15,962 bases of DNA. Origin: an uncultured Erysipelotrichaceae bacterium. Lineage in GTDB: Bacteria > Bacillota_I > Bacilli_A > RF39 > UBA660. Positions within the stretch are counted from its first letter, which is position 1. Each line of letters begins with the position of its first letter. Shown in pieces: positions 7,332-13,042 of this stretch. The notes beneath the pieces are model-generated. The model was not told the DNA's origin. It did not search any database and saw only the letters and a program-made list of their open reading frames with translations. The position numbers and the translations under genes are program-made. Location of the stretch: NCBI GenBank assembly GCA_902783435.1, contig CACZQV010000021.1, forward strand, positions 1 to 15,962. Direction: 5' to 3'.

Positions 7332-7360
7332 AAAAAGAGACTAGTTATTAGTCTCTTTTT
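7332..7360. terminator. Bidirectional terminator
   Basis: Perfect 12-bp stem (7332-7343 with 7349-7360), loop GTTAT. The A5/T5 ends of the arms supply the U-tract in either direction. It ends both the surface protein gene and the convergent 61-residue gene. Confidence 0.88.
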
Positions 7361-7526
7361 CTATATATCTTTCTTTATCTTTTATTTCTGAAGTAATTTC
7401 ATATTCATTATCTGTAATGATACTTCCACTATTTTCAAATGATTTAGAAGTAGGGCAGTTACATTCTTTTTTAGGTGGGCACTTCCCCTTTTGTAATTTA
7501 TTAATTGTTTTATCTTTCTTTTCCAT
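7341..7526 (-). CDS. Small hypothetical protein (61 aa), Cys-Pro motif
   Basis: The product is a charged 61-residue protein (MEKKDKTINKLQKGKCPPKKECNCP at the N-terminus) with three cysteines clustered at residues 16-24 in a C-x5-C-x-C spacing, then an acidic, Ser/Glu-rich tail. It has no hydrophobic segment, so it is predicted cytoplasmic. A near-perfect AAGGAGG stands 7 bases before the ATG, and the stop lies in a terminator stem, which together support a real gene despite the small size. The cysteine cluster could bind a metal, but this is speculative. I do not recognise a family. Confidence 0.68.
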   Translation of the reverse strand: MEKKDKTINKLQKGKCPPKKECNCPTSKSFENSGSIITDNEYEITSEIKDKERYIEKETNN

Positions 7527-7593
7527 AATAAATCCTCCTTATAGTTTTATTATGGTTAATATATTTTTTTTTATACTAATAAATGTATTATTA

Positions 7594-7629
7594 TATATAT
7601 CCTTATATTATATATAATAAGGATATATA
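7594..7629. repeat. AT-rich palindrome, copy 1
   Basis: Arms of 13 bp (7594-7606 and 7617-7629; core TATATCCTTAT / ATAAGGATATA) with a 10-base AT loop. The same palindrome recurs at 7803-7836. The two copies bracket the tandem units. Confidence 0.85.
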
Positions 7630-7641
7630 CGCGTGTTAATT

Positions 7642-7759
7642 CTCGTAAATTTAGGTGATGAACTATATTACTTTTTATTTCTAAATTTGTTAGAATTCAC
7701 CTCGTAATTTTAGGTTAAGAACTACCCATCTTTTTGATTCTAAATCGCTTAAAATTCAC
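7642..7759. repeat. Two tandem 59-bp units
   Basis: Units 7642-7700 and 7701-7759 match at 45 of 59 positions with no gaps. Conserved blocks are CTCGTAA, TTTAGGT, GAACTA, CTTTTT, TTCTAAAT and AATTCAC; the spacers vary. Each unit also folds on itself, most clearly in unit 1 (AAATTTAG 7647-7654 with CTAAATTT 7681-7688, and AGGTGA with TCACCT). A partial unit end (AATTC then TCGTAA) precedes the first unit. No ORF explains it. It makes up part of the gene-free stretch 7527-8068. Confidence 0.85.
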
Positions 7760-7802
7760 CCTACTTTTTTTGATAAAATAGGGGTTAGATAGGGGTATAT
7801 TA

Positions 7803-7836
7803 TATATCCTTATATTTATATATTAATAAGGATATA
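7803..7836. repeat. AT-rich palindrome, copy 2
   Basis: Arms of 11 bp (7803-7813 and 7826-7836) identical to the core of copy 1, with a 12-base AT loop. It is preceded by a short direct repeat ATAGGGGT at 7778-7785 and 7789-7796. Confidence 0.85.
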
Positions 7837-7919
7837 GATTTTTATTAAAAATAAATTTGTAAATGATTTGTATGAAAAAAATTTTTGAAATTTTTATTTA
7901 AATAAATTTTATGTTTTTA

Positions 7920-7990
7920 TGATATAATTTTATTAGTAAATGATCACTTCTCTGAATTATAAATTATTATAATTTGGTAGGGGAAGTGGT
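7920..7990 (+). other. Extended -10 promoter and strong hairpin, possible small RNA start
   Basis: TGATATAAT at 7920-7928 is an extended -10 without a clear -35. About 15 bases downstream a two-part hairpin forms: 7943-7953 with 7980-7990 (includes G-T pairs), and an inner perfect 7-bp stem AATTATA 7955-7961 / TATAATT 7968-7974. No plus-strand gene follows, and only a weak 4-bp hairpin with a T-run (8063-8083) could end a transcript. The remainder to 8068 contains only a short repeat, GAAGTTAA at 8014 and 8038. Confidence 0.4.
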
Positions 7991-8068
7991 ATATTTTATA
8001 ATAATTATATATAGAAGTTAACATAATATCAATTATAGGAAGTTAATTTGGAGTGAAATAGACATCTA

Positions 8069-8485
8069 TTATGATGCCTTTTTATTTGATTTAATTAAAT
8101 ATACTATTAAACTAATTAATCCTTTTATTAGAATAATAAATCCTATAAATAATAAATCATACATATTTAAATTAATTGAAGTTATTATTGTTACTACACC
8201 TAAAATAATAGTACTTATATGATAAAAAAGATTAAATACTTGTATAAACTTCTTACCATATACTTTATATGATTGAGGTACATCATTTGATTCTTGTATT
8301 GTCATTAAAATAAATTTTGTAAGTTCTACTGTTATAAATATTAAAAATATTATTCCAAAACCAATTGTTAAAGAATTTGTAAAAAATGCTTCTTTTACTT
8401 GGATATAAAATATTGCTCCTACAATTATAGCTAGTATTATTTTAATTATAACTACTGGTTTACTATTATTTGCATTATTATTCAT
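8069..8485 (-). CDS. Four-helix integral membrane protein, function unknown
   Basis: The product has 138 residues with four predicted membrane helices at about 11-28, 39-61, 82-104 and 108-131, a short polar N-terminus (MNNNANNSKP) and a Lys-rich C-terminus (KSNKKAS), implying both ends in the cytoplasm. A Shine-Dalgarno AGGGGAG precedes the ATG by 7 bases. Only 45 bases separate it from the stop of the XRE regulator gene upstream, and most of that space is occupied by that gene's terminator, leaving little room for a promoter. It may therefore be expressed by read-through from the regulator promoter. I do not recognise a family. Confidence 0.75.
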   Translation of the reverse strand: MNNNANNSKPVVIIKIILAIIVGAIFYIQVKEAFFTNSLTIGFGIIFLIFITVELTKFILMTIQESNDVPQSYKVYGKKFIQVFNLFYHISTIILGVVTIITSINLNMYDLLFIGFIILIKGLISLIVYLIKSNKKAS

Positions 8486-8506
8486 ATTACTACTCCCCTA
8501 CTCTTT

Positions 8507-8531
8507 AAATAAAAAAGGACTTTATAGTCCT
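8507..8531 (-). terminator. Terminator after the XRE regulator gene
   Basis: On the minus strand AGGACT / AGTCCT with a 4-base loop (8516-8521 and 8526-8531) is followed by TTTTTT and a further T-rich stretch. The stem is short, so read-through into the membrane protein gene is possible. The regulator's TAG overlaps the stem. Confidence 0.75.
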
Positions 8532-9300
8532 ATGATACTTTTCTTGATTGGATTTCTGCAATCTTTTCAAATACTTCTTTAGCATTATCTTCATTAATTT
8601 CAGTAAATCCTAATTCTTTTAAAGCTTGTATTTTAACTGTATTTAATTCTTGTGTACGTGATAGTTTTTCTTCTTTCTTTTGTTCTATGTTTTGTACAAA
8701 TCTTTTATGTGATTCAGCTAGTTTTACTTTAGAAGAACCTCCATTATTATATAATGTCATTGCACTAAACATAATACTTTCAAATACGAATTGTTTATCT
8801 TTATTAAAATTAAATTCCATTGGATCAGTAAATCCTAATGATTTAGACATAAATGCTAAGATATATTTTAATTCATCGTTAGCGTCCATTGATTGTAAAA
8901 ATTGATATAGATATACATAAGTATTATAACTATCTTTTGTTTTATCATTAGATAATTTTTCTTTTAATAGATTAATAATATCTGATAAAAGTTCTTGTTC
9001 TTTCTTATTAAATCCTTTTAAATCAGCTATTACTTCTTTAGAAGAAGAATCTTTTACTCCTTCATTTAATCTATTTTCTACATCAATAATATATTCTCCA
9101 GTGATTTTTATTTTACTTAGATCATCTATATTTTCTATATTTAATAAACTTAATAGTTTAGCTGCTTTTTCTTTAGGCCAATTATTAATATCATTTATAC
9201 CTAAATAGTTATATAACATTTGTCTAGATACACCTAAATATTTAGCTAAACGTACTTTGCTAATTCCTAATTCTGTGAGTACTGTATTTAATTCTTTCAT
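8530..9300 (-). CDS. XRE-type helix-turn-helix regulator with a long helical C-terminus
   Basis: The 256-residue protein begins with a Cro/CI-type helix-turn-helix at about residues 8-35 (LGISKVRLAKYLGVSRQMLYNYL), the expected DNA-binding head of an XRE regulator. Residues ~60-256 are predicted helical and carry no enzyme motif; QNIEQKKEEKLSRTQELNTVKIQALKEL near the C-terminus could form a coiled coil. AGGAGGG precedes the ATG. Its promoter contains repeated GTGTAAA sequences and an imperfect palindrome, suggesting autoregulation. The ligand and regulon are unknown. The downstream four-helix membrane protein is the obvious candidate partner, based on proximity only. Confidence 0.82.
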   Translation of the reverse strand: MKELNTVLTELGISKVRLAKYLGVSRQMLYNYLGINDINNWPKEKAAKLLSLLNIENIDDLSKIKITGEYIIDVENRLNEGVKDSSSKEVIADLKGFNKKEQELLSDIINLLKEKLSNDKTKDSYNTYVYLYQFLQSMDANDELKYILAFMSKSLGFTDPMEFNFNKDKQFVFESIMFSAMTLYNNGGSSKVKLAESHKRFVQNIEQKKEEKLSRTQELNTVKIQALKELGFTEINEDNAKEVFEKIAEIQSRKVS

Positions 9301-9320
9301 TTTTTTACCCTCCTAATATA

Positions 9321-9349
9321 ATTATAAATGTAAGGGTGTAAAATATCAA
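9321..9349 (-). promoter_or_regulatory. Promoter of the XRE regulator gene
   Basis: On the minus strand TTGATA (9344-9349), a 17-base spacer, and consensus TATAAT (9321-9326). Confidence 0.85.
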
Positions 9350-9363
9350 GTGTAAATTGACAC
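9336..9363. promoter_or_regulatory. Candidate operator at the XRE regulator promoter
   Basis: GTGTAAA occurs at 9336-9342 (within the promoter spacer) and at 9350-9356. The second copy is half of the 14-bp near-palindrome GTGTAAATTGACAC (9350-9363), which abuts the -35. Position and symmetry fit a repressor site, probably for the adjacent regulator. Confidence 0.5.
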
Positions 9364-9373
9364 ATTTTTTAAT

Positions 9374-9964
9374 TTATATTAGAAATTTTAATATTCTAGG
9401 TATTATAAATAAATCTATTAATGTTGAACTTATTATTAATACTATAGTAATTATAAATATTTCTATATATTTTTTTGTTATTTTCTTTATATTATATTCT
9501 TTTTTAAAGAATAGTAATTTTATTAGTATTAGTGAATAATTTATTGAATAATATACTAGAAAAAATATAATTAATAAATTAATTATATTAGGTATTAAAT
9601 ATACTATTATAAATAATATATTAGTACTTTTGATATTTATTATTAGTGATATTAATTCTAACGATAATATATAGACTTTAGACAGGTATATTATTAGTAT
9701 AATGGGTATTCCTATTATAGATATTCCTAATAGCCATATAAAGGTATTTAAAAGGGTATTTCCTAGTAATTTATCTTTAATTATATTTGGAGTTATTAGT
9801 TTATTAGATTTTATATTACTTTTTAAATTTAATATATTATTTAATATTTCTTTTTTAATAGTTTTATCTAATATAATATTAGTTATTATACTTATAATTA
9901 TTGTCAGTATGGTTAGTATTATTAGTATAGATAGTATTTTATTATTTTTTATATGTTTTAGCAT
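9374..9964 (-). CDS. spoIIM: Stage II sporulation protein M-like membrane protein
   Basis: The 196-residue product is extremely hydrophobic, with about five membrane helices near residues 10-31, 70-94, 96-110, 115-147 and 168-188. The segment NTFIWLLGISIIGIPIILIIYLSKVYILS closely follows the signature of SpoIIM, the membrane scaffold of the SpoIID-SpoIIM-SpoIIP complex that drives engulfment of the forespore. Length is near the family norm (about 200). In B. subtilis spoIIM lies close to the xerD homologue, and here it lies in the same neighbourhood, 4.7 kb away. AGGTGAG precedes the ATG. In a lineage that no longer sporulates, a SpoIIM-family protein could have another envelope role, so the function is less sure than the family. 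Confidence 0.78.
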   Translation of the reverse strand: MLKHIKNNKILSILIILTILTIIISIITNIILDKTIKKEILNNILNLKSNIKSNKLITPNIIKDKLLGNTLLNTFIWLLGISIIGIPIILIIYLSKVYILSLELISLIINIKSTNILFIIVYLIPNIINLLIIFFLVYYSINYSLILIKLLFFKKEYNIKKITKKYIEIFIITIVLIISSTLIDLFIIPRILKFLI

Positions 9965-10017
9965 ATTCTCACCTACTAAAATATATTCATATATACTAAT
10001 AATATAAATAAAAATAT

Positions 10018-10046
10018 TTTACTTTTTATGACAAATATTTTATAAT
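10018..10046 (+). promoter_or_regulatory. Promoter of the 29-residue membrane peptide gene
   Basis: TTTACT (10018-10023), a 17-base spacer and consensus TATAAT (10041-10046), ending 23 bases before the ATG. Confidence 0.65.
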
Positions 10047-10069
10047 GATTATAGTGAGGTGAATAAATC

Positions 10070-10159
10070 ATGAATGATAAAGTAATCAGAATAGTAGCAA
10101 TTATTATGTTAGTGGCTACTGTATTAGGATTTTTCAGTTTACTAGTTAATTTATTCTAA
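10070..10159 (+). CDS. 29-residue single-span membrane peptide
   Basis: An ORF of 29 codons encodes a short basic/polar head (MNDKVIRI) and one membrane helix covering about residues 8-28 (VAIIMLVATVLGFFSLLVNLF). GAGGTG stands about 10 bases before the ATG, a consensus -10 lies just upstream, and a strong terminator follows the stop at once, so it forms a complete monocistronic unit. The inferred topology is N-in with a C-terminal membrane tail. It is divergent from spoIIM. Very small membrane peptides often modulate larger membrane proteins; which one is unknown here. Confidence 0.7.
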   Translation: MNDKVIRIVAIIMLVATVLGFFSLLVNLF

Positions 10160-10165
10160 AAAAAT

Positions 10166-10190
10166 AAAAGGACTTTAGTCCTTTTTATTT
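10166..10190. terminator. Bidirectional terminator
   Basis: AAAAGGACT (10166-10174) pairs with AGTCCTTTT (10177-10185), with realistic opening of the innermost pair, flanked by A-run and T-run. It serves the membrane peptide gene and the convergent 100-aa gene, whose stop codon lies at the arm. Confidence 0.85.
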
Positions 10191-10487
10191 TTCTATATAT
10201 CCTTCTATTTCAGGTATTACTTGTTTTAAATTAGTTGCGTTTATATTATACTTATTTGCGATATCATTAATTCTTTTAGTATCTTTGGCTAAGTATAACA
10301 TTAATAATCCTGCTATTCTATTAGCTGTATATTGATCTAAATTAATTCTATCTTGTTCTGATATATTATATTTTCTAGTAATATCTAATACAGGTCCATA
10401 TCCATATAAATAATTAGTTAATGATTTAGCTATTAATTCTACATCTTTGTTTTTATCTTTTATAAATACTTTTGACCATATTTTCAT
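10185..10487 (-). CDS. Conserved-looking hypothetical protein (100 aa)
   Basis: The 100-residue, soluble, mostly helical protein has a segment RINDIANKYNINATNLKQVI near residues 72-91 that has the outline of a helix-turn-helix, but the rest does not match a regulator I know. The N-terminus is basic (MKIWSKVFIKDKNKD). AGAGGTGG stands 7-8 bases before the ATG, and a consensus promoter lies upstream, immediately after the terminator of the preceding hydrolase gene, so it is its own transcription unit. Function unknown; DNA binding is only a possibility. Confidence 0.72.
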   Translation of the reverse strand: MKIWSKVFIKDKNKDVELIAKSLTNYLYGYGPVLDITRKYNISEQDRINLDQYTANRIAGLLMLYLAKDTKRINDIANKYNINATNLKQVIPEIEGYIEK

Positions 10488-10514
10488 AGGTACCCCACCT
10501 CTTTATGGCTCTAT

Positions 10515-10543
10515 ATTATATCATATTAATAGTAATAACTCAA
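10515..10543 (-). promoter_or_regulatory. Promoter of the 100-aa hypothetical gene
   Basis: On the minus strand TTGAGT (10538-10543), a 17-base spacer and consensus TATAAT (10515-10520). Confidence 0.82.
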
Positions 10544-10578
10544 GAAAAAAATAATCACTTTAAATAAGGATTATTTTT
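10543..10578 (-). terminator. Terminator of the membrane protein / hydrolase operon
   Basis: Perfect 10-bp stem (10547-10556 with 10569-10578), loop of 12 bases, with a U-tract on the minus strand formed by the A-rich 10545-10551. The last codons and TGA of the hydrolase gene lie inside the hairpin. Confidence 0.75.
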
Positions 10579-11082
10579 CTTTTCTTCTCCTAAAGTAGTT
10601 GTTTCATTATGACCTGGATATAATTCAATATCATCAGGATATGTAAGTATTTTTTCAATACTTTGTTTCATTTCAATATCACTTCCACCAGGGAAATCTG
10701 TTCTACCTATACTATCTTTAAATATGAAATCCCCAATTAGCATTTTTTTATCTTCTTCAAAATAGAATGTTACTGAGTCTTTTGAATGACCTGGAGTATA
10801 AATACATTTAAAAGTAAAATCACCTATAGTATAGTCTTTATTTTCTAATAAATTACTTCTTTTAAATATTTTAATACTTCTTTTAGTTAAAAAATTTCTT
10901 AATGCTCCTATATGATCAAAATGTGAATGAGTTATAAGTACTCCTAATACTTTATTATCCCCTATTTCATCTTTTATTTTATTATAATCATCACCTGGAT
11001 CTACTACTAAACATGTTTTATTTTTTATTAATATATAACAGTTTTCATCTAAGTATCCAGTTACTACTGTTTTTATATCCAT
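10555..11082 (-). CDS. MBL-fold (glyoxalase II-like) metal-dependent hydrolase
   Basis: The 175-residue protein has the metallo-beta-lactamase fold signature HSHFDH at residues 52-57, the third ligand region YTPGHSKDS, the bridging aspartate in LIGDFIFKDSIGRTD, and the last histidine in LYPGHNETTTLGEE. This combination is typical of the YqgX/YcbL group of short glyoxalase II-like hydrolases (about 200 residues), so this member is on the short side. All metal ligands appear present, so it is probably an active thioester or related ester hydrolase in the cytoplasm. GGGGAGA precedes the ATG. It follows the bitopic membrane protein gene after 15 bases and shares its promoter. The true substrate cannot be told from sequence. 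Confidence 0.9.
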   Translation of the reverse strand: MDIKTVVTGYLDENCYILIKNKTCLVVDPGDDYNKIKDEIGDNKVLGVLITHSHFDHIGALRNFLTKRSIKIFKRSNLLENKDYTIGDFTFKCIYTPGHSKDSVTFYFEEDKKMLIGDFIFKDSIGRTDFPGGSDIEMKQSIEKILTYPDDIELYPGHNETTTLGEEKKNNPYLK

Positions 11083-11097
11083 GTTATCTCCCCTATT

Positions 11098-12156
11098 CTA
11101 ATATTTTGGTGTATATTCTTTACTTACTAGTACATAATTATAATTCATATCTAATCTAAAAGTATAAGTATATATACCGCTTTTTAAGTATTCTGGTAAA
11201 TTCATTTTTTCATTTTCATGATATTTAACTTCTTCTTTTAATATAATTGTATTTTTTGTAGAAGTAGCTTCTTTTATTGATTTAGTAACTTTAAATGAAG
11301 TAGCTATTTTTTCTTTACAATATCCTTCTACAAATTCTTTTCTTTCTTTAATATATTGATATCCACCTATACAGTCTTTTCCTAATTGAATATTTGAAAG
11401 TGGTATATTAGATTCTTCTCCAAATAGTTTTTTAATTTCTAATTCTAATACTTCTTCTTTAAATCCTTTAGGTACAAATTTTGTAGATACTTCACATACA
11501 TATGGTTCCATTGAAGTAACATTAAATGAATTACAATTTGTATCATATTTATCTTGTTCTTTTATTTGTCTATATGCTAAATATAATTTCATTGAATCAT
11601 CAAAGTTTGGGTTAGCTATATCTTCTCTTATTCCAGTTTTAACTTTACTATATAGATCTTTTACTAAAGTTGAATTAACATCTAGTTTAGTTTCTTTTTT
11701 AGATGAGATTGGAGTACAATTATATTTTATATTAGCAATTTGTTTTTGAGTATTATTATTTGTATATACTATATAAAATATTAAAAACACGATTATTAAT
11801 AATAGTATTGGTGTTATATTAAGTTTTTTCTTCTTTTTAGGTTCTATTTGTACTGGTTGTGGCGGAGTTACTATTTGTGGTGTTTCTATTATTTGTGGTT
11901 GCGGTTCTTGTACTACAGGTGTTGTAGTCATTGGTCTTAATTCATCACCTTTTTTTTCAGGTTGTGGTAATACTATTTGAGGTGTTATCTGTGGTTGTGG
12001 TGTTTGTGATGTTTCAACTTTAGCATTTACAACTTGAGTACTATTTCCATTTGATGCATTTACTGGTTCTTCTGTTGGAGGTGCAAAAGTTACTCCTGCC
12101 ATTGGTGCTAATGTATTTTGTTCATTATTATTAGTATTATTTACCCCATTATTCAT
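11098..12156 (-). CDS. Bitopic membrane protein with Pro/Gln-rich cytoplasmic region
   Basis: The 352-residue protein has three parts. Residues 1-106 are Asn-, then Pro- and Gln-rich and disordered, with repeats of the TPQIV type. A lysine cluster (107-111) precedes a single membrane helix at about 114-131, placing the low-complexity region in the cytoplasm by the positive-inside rule. The outer domain of about 220 residues has five cysteines and mixed helix/strand, ending in YTYTFRLDMNYNYVLVSKEY, a beta hairpin-like end. AGGTGAAG precedes the ATG. It is first in an operon with the MBL hydrolase. I do not recognise the outer domain; the architecture suggests a surface or cell-envelope role, not more. 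Confidence 0.78.
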   Translation of the reverse strand: MNNGVNNTNNNEQNTLAPMAGVTFAPPTEEPVNASNGNSTQVVNAKVETSQTPQPQITPQIVLPQPEKKGDELRPMTTTPVVQEPQPQIIETPQIVTPPQPVQIEPKKKKKLNITPILLLIIVFLIFYIVYTNNNTQKQIANIKYNCTPISSKKETKLDVNSTLVKDLYSKVKTGIREDIANPNFDDSMKLYLAYRQIKEQDKYDTNCNSFNVTSMEPYVCEVSTKFVPKGFKEEVLELEIKKLFGEESNIPLSNIQLGKDCIGGYQYIKERKEFVEGYCKEKIATSFKVTKSIKEATSTKNTIILKEEVKYHENEKMNLPEYLKSGIYTYTFRLDMNYNYVLVSKEYTPKY

Positions 12157-12184
12157 TCTTCTTCACCTATCCTATACTATATAA

Positions 12185-12213
12185 ATTTTATACTATTTTA
12201 AACTTTTTTTCAA
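12185..12213 (-). promoter_or_regulatory. Promoter of the membrane protein / hydrolase operon
   Basis: On the minus strand TTGAAA (12208-12213), a 17-base spacer and TAAAAT (12185-12190). Confidence 0.7.
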
Positions 12214-12218
12214 TATAA

Positions 12219-12242
12219 AATAAAAAGAAGTATTCACTTCTT
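12219..12242 (-). terminator. Terminator of the 84-aa gene
   Basis: Stem AAGAAGT / ACTTCTT (12225-12231 and 12236-12242) with a 4-base loop and a minus-strand U-tract. The stop codon of the gene ending at 12241 sits on the stem. Confidence 0.75.
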
Positions 12243-12495
12243 AATAATTAACGCTATTAATAATATTTTCTAATTCTTCATTAGTCATTTTATCATTATA
12301 ATCAATAATAAATCCTAATTCTTTTAAATTATCTAATTTATCAAATAATTCTTTTCGATATTTAATATCTTCTATATTTTTATTATTTTGATTATCTATT
12401 AAATTATCAATTTCATTAGTATGATACATATCATTTATTGAAGGTTTTACTTCTTTAAAAGCATCATTTAAACTATTTTCTATTTCTTCTCTCAT
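12241..12495 (-). CDS. Small acidic hypothetical protein (84 aa)
   Basis: This 84-residue soluble protein is rich in Asn, Asp, Glu and Lys, predicted almost wholly helical (for example KYRKELFDKLDNLKELGFIIDYNDKMTNEELENII), with no membrane segment or known motif. GGTGA stands 4 bases before the ATG, which is closer than usual. A TATAAT at 12511-12516 (minus strand) could serve as a -10, but would leave a very short leader and has no -35. It lies between the coat-protein pair and the membrane protein operon, each separated by a terminator. No function can be assigned. Confidence 0.65.
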   Translation of the reverse strand: MREEIENSLNDAFKEVKPSINDMYHTNEIDNLIDNQNNKNIEDIKYRKELFDKLDNLKELGFIIDYNDKMTNEELENIINSVNY

Positions 12496-12518
12496 ATTAT
12501 CACCAATTAAATTATAAC

Positions 12519-12541
12519 ATAAAAAAAGAGCTTACGCTCTT
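12519..12541 (-). terminator. Terminator of the CotF-like gene pair
   Basis: AAGAGC / GCTCTT (12526-12531 and 12536-12541) with a 4-base loop and seven minus-strand Us. The stop codon of the upstream gene is inside the loop and stem. Confidence 0.88.
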
Positions 12542-12774
12542 AAATTATTAATTGTTTTTTGAATTACATTTTTATTTACATTTTCTACTTTATACCAACC
12601 ATAGTTAGTCATTTCATTATATGTAGTATTTTGCATATTTAAAGTATCGTTTAAAGACTTTTTTAATAGATTATGAACTTTTTCATTAGAACTTTCTAAA
12701 GTACCATGTACATATACTTCTACAGTACTTTTTAATAGTAATAAATAACTATTTAATAATGTTTCATCATTCAT
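12532..12774 (-). CDS. CotF-family spore coat-like protein
   Basis: The 80-residue protein resembles the coat F (CotF) domain, a ferritin-like helical bundle of spore coat proteins. Typical elements are YLLLLKSTVEVYVHGTLESSNEKVHNLLKKSLND followed by MQNTTYNEMTNYGWY, where the Met-x-x-x-Gly-Trp-Tyr end is characteristic. GGAGA precedes the ATG by 6 bases. It overlaps the preceding CotF-like gene by 8 bases, so both are translated from one message, and a strong terminator follows. Members in non-sporulating bacteria exist, so a coat role is inferred from the family only. Confidence 0.8.
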   Translation of the reverse strand: MNDETLLNSYLLLLKSTVEVYVHGTLESSNEKVHNLLKKSLNDTLNMQNTTYNEMTNYGWYKVENVNKNVIQKTINNLRA

Positions 12775-12955
12775 TATAATTCTCCAATAAATTCATAAAA
12801 TTATTATTAATTTTTTCATGTGTTTCTAATTCATTATTCATATAATCTACTAGGTCTTCGTCTTCTAAATTATCAATTATATTATTAATACATTCTATTA
12901 TTACTTTTTCATGATTAATAGCGTCTTCTACATATAATAATTCTTTTTGTGTCAT
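12767..12955 (-). CDS. Small CotF-like partner protein (62 aa)
   Basis: The 62-residue all-helical protein reads MTQKELLYVEDAINHEKVII... and EDEDLVDYMNNELETHEKINNNFMNLL, with the paired Glu/His helices of the CotF ferritin-like bundle (E and H in VEDAINHEK and LETHEK). It is probably the smaller partner of the downstream CotF-like protein, perhaps forming a heteromeric bundle; this is an inference from size and overlap. GGAGGG stands 6 bases before the ATG. It is the first gene of the two-gene unit. Confidence 0.68.
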   Translation of the reverse strand: MTQKELLYVEDAINHEKVIIECINNIIDNLEDEDLVDYMNNELETHEKINNNFMNLLENYNE

Positions 12956-12970
12956 ATTATCCCTCCAATA

Positions 12971-13000
12971 ATAGTATGGATAATATTATTTGTATTATTC
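12971..13000 (-). promoter_or_regulatory. Possible mother-cell-type (sigma-E-like) promoter of the CotF pair
   Basis: On the minus strand GAATAA (12995-13000), a 16-base spacer and CATACTAT (12971-12978) resemble the sporulation sigma-E consensus with its CATACA-type -10. The expected start would fall close to or within the ribosome site (12961-12966), which weakens the call. Confidence 0.35.
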
Positions 13001-13011
13001 TTTATTATAAT

Positions 13012-13042
13012 AAAAAAATAGATAAAATTAATTATCTATTTT
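13012..13042 (-). terminator. Terminator of the gene ending at 13041
   Basis: Perfect 11-bp stem (13015-13025 with 13032-13042), loop AATTAA, with A/T runs on both sides. The stop codon overlaps the stem. Confidence 0.85.

Noticed and set aside
7642..7759. CRISPR array
   Set aside because: There are only two units, directly abutting and diverged throughout, with no constant repeat plus unique spacer pattern and no cas genes.
9702..10007. 101-codon plus-strand ORF
   Set aside because: It is antisense to the spoIIM-like gene, has no ribosome site, and its hydrophobic composition is a by-product of the AT-rich complementary strand.
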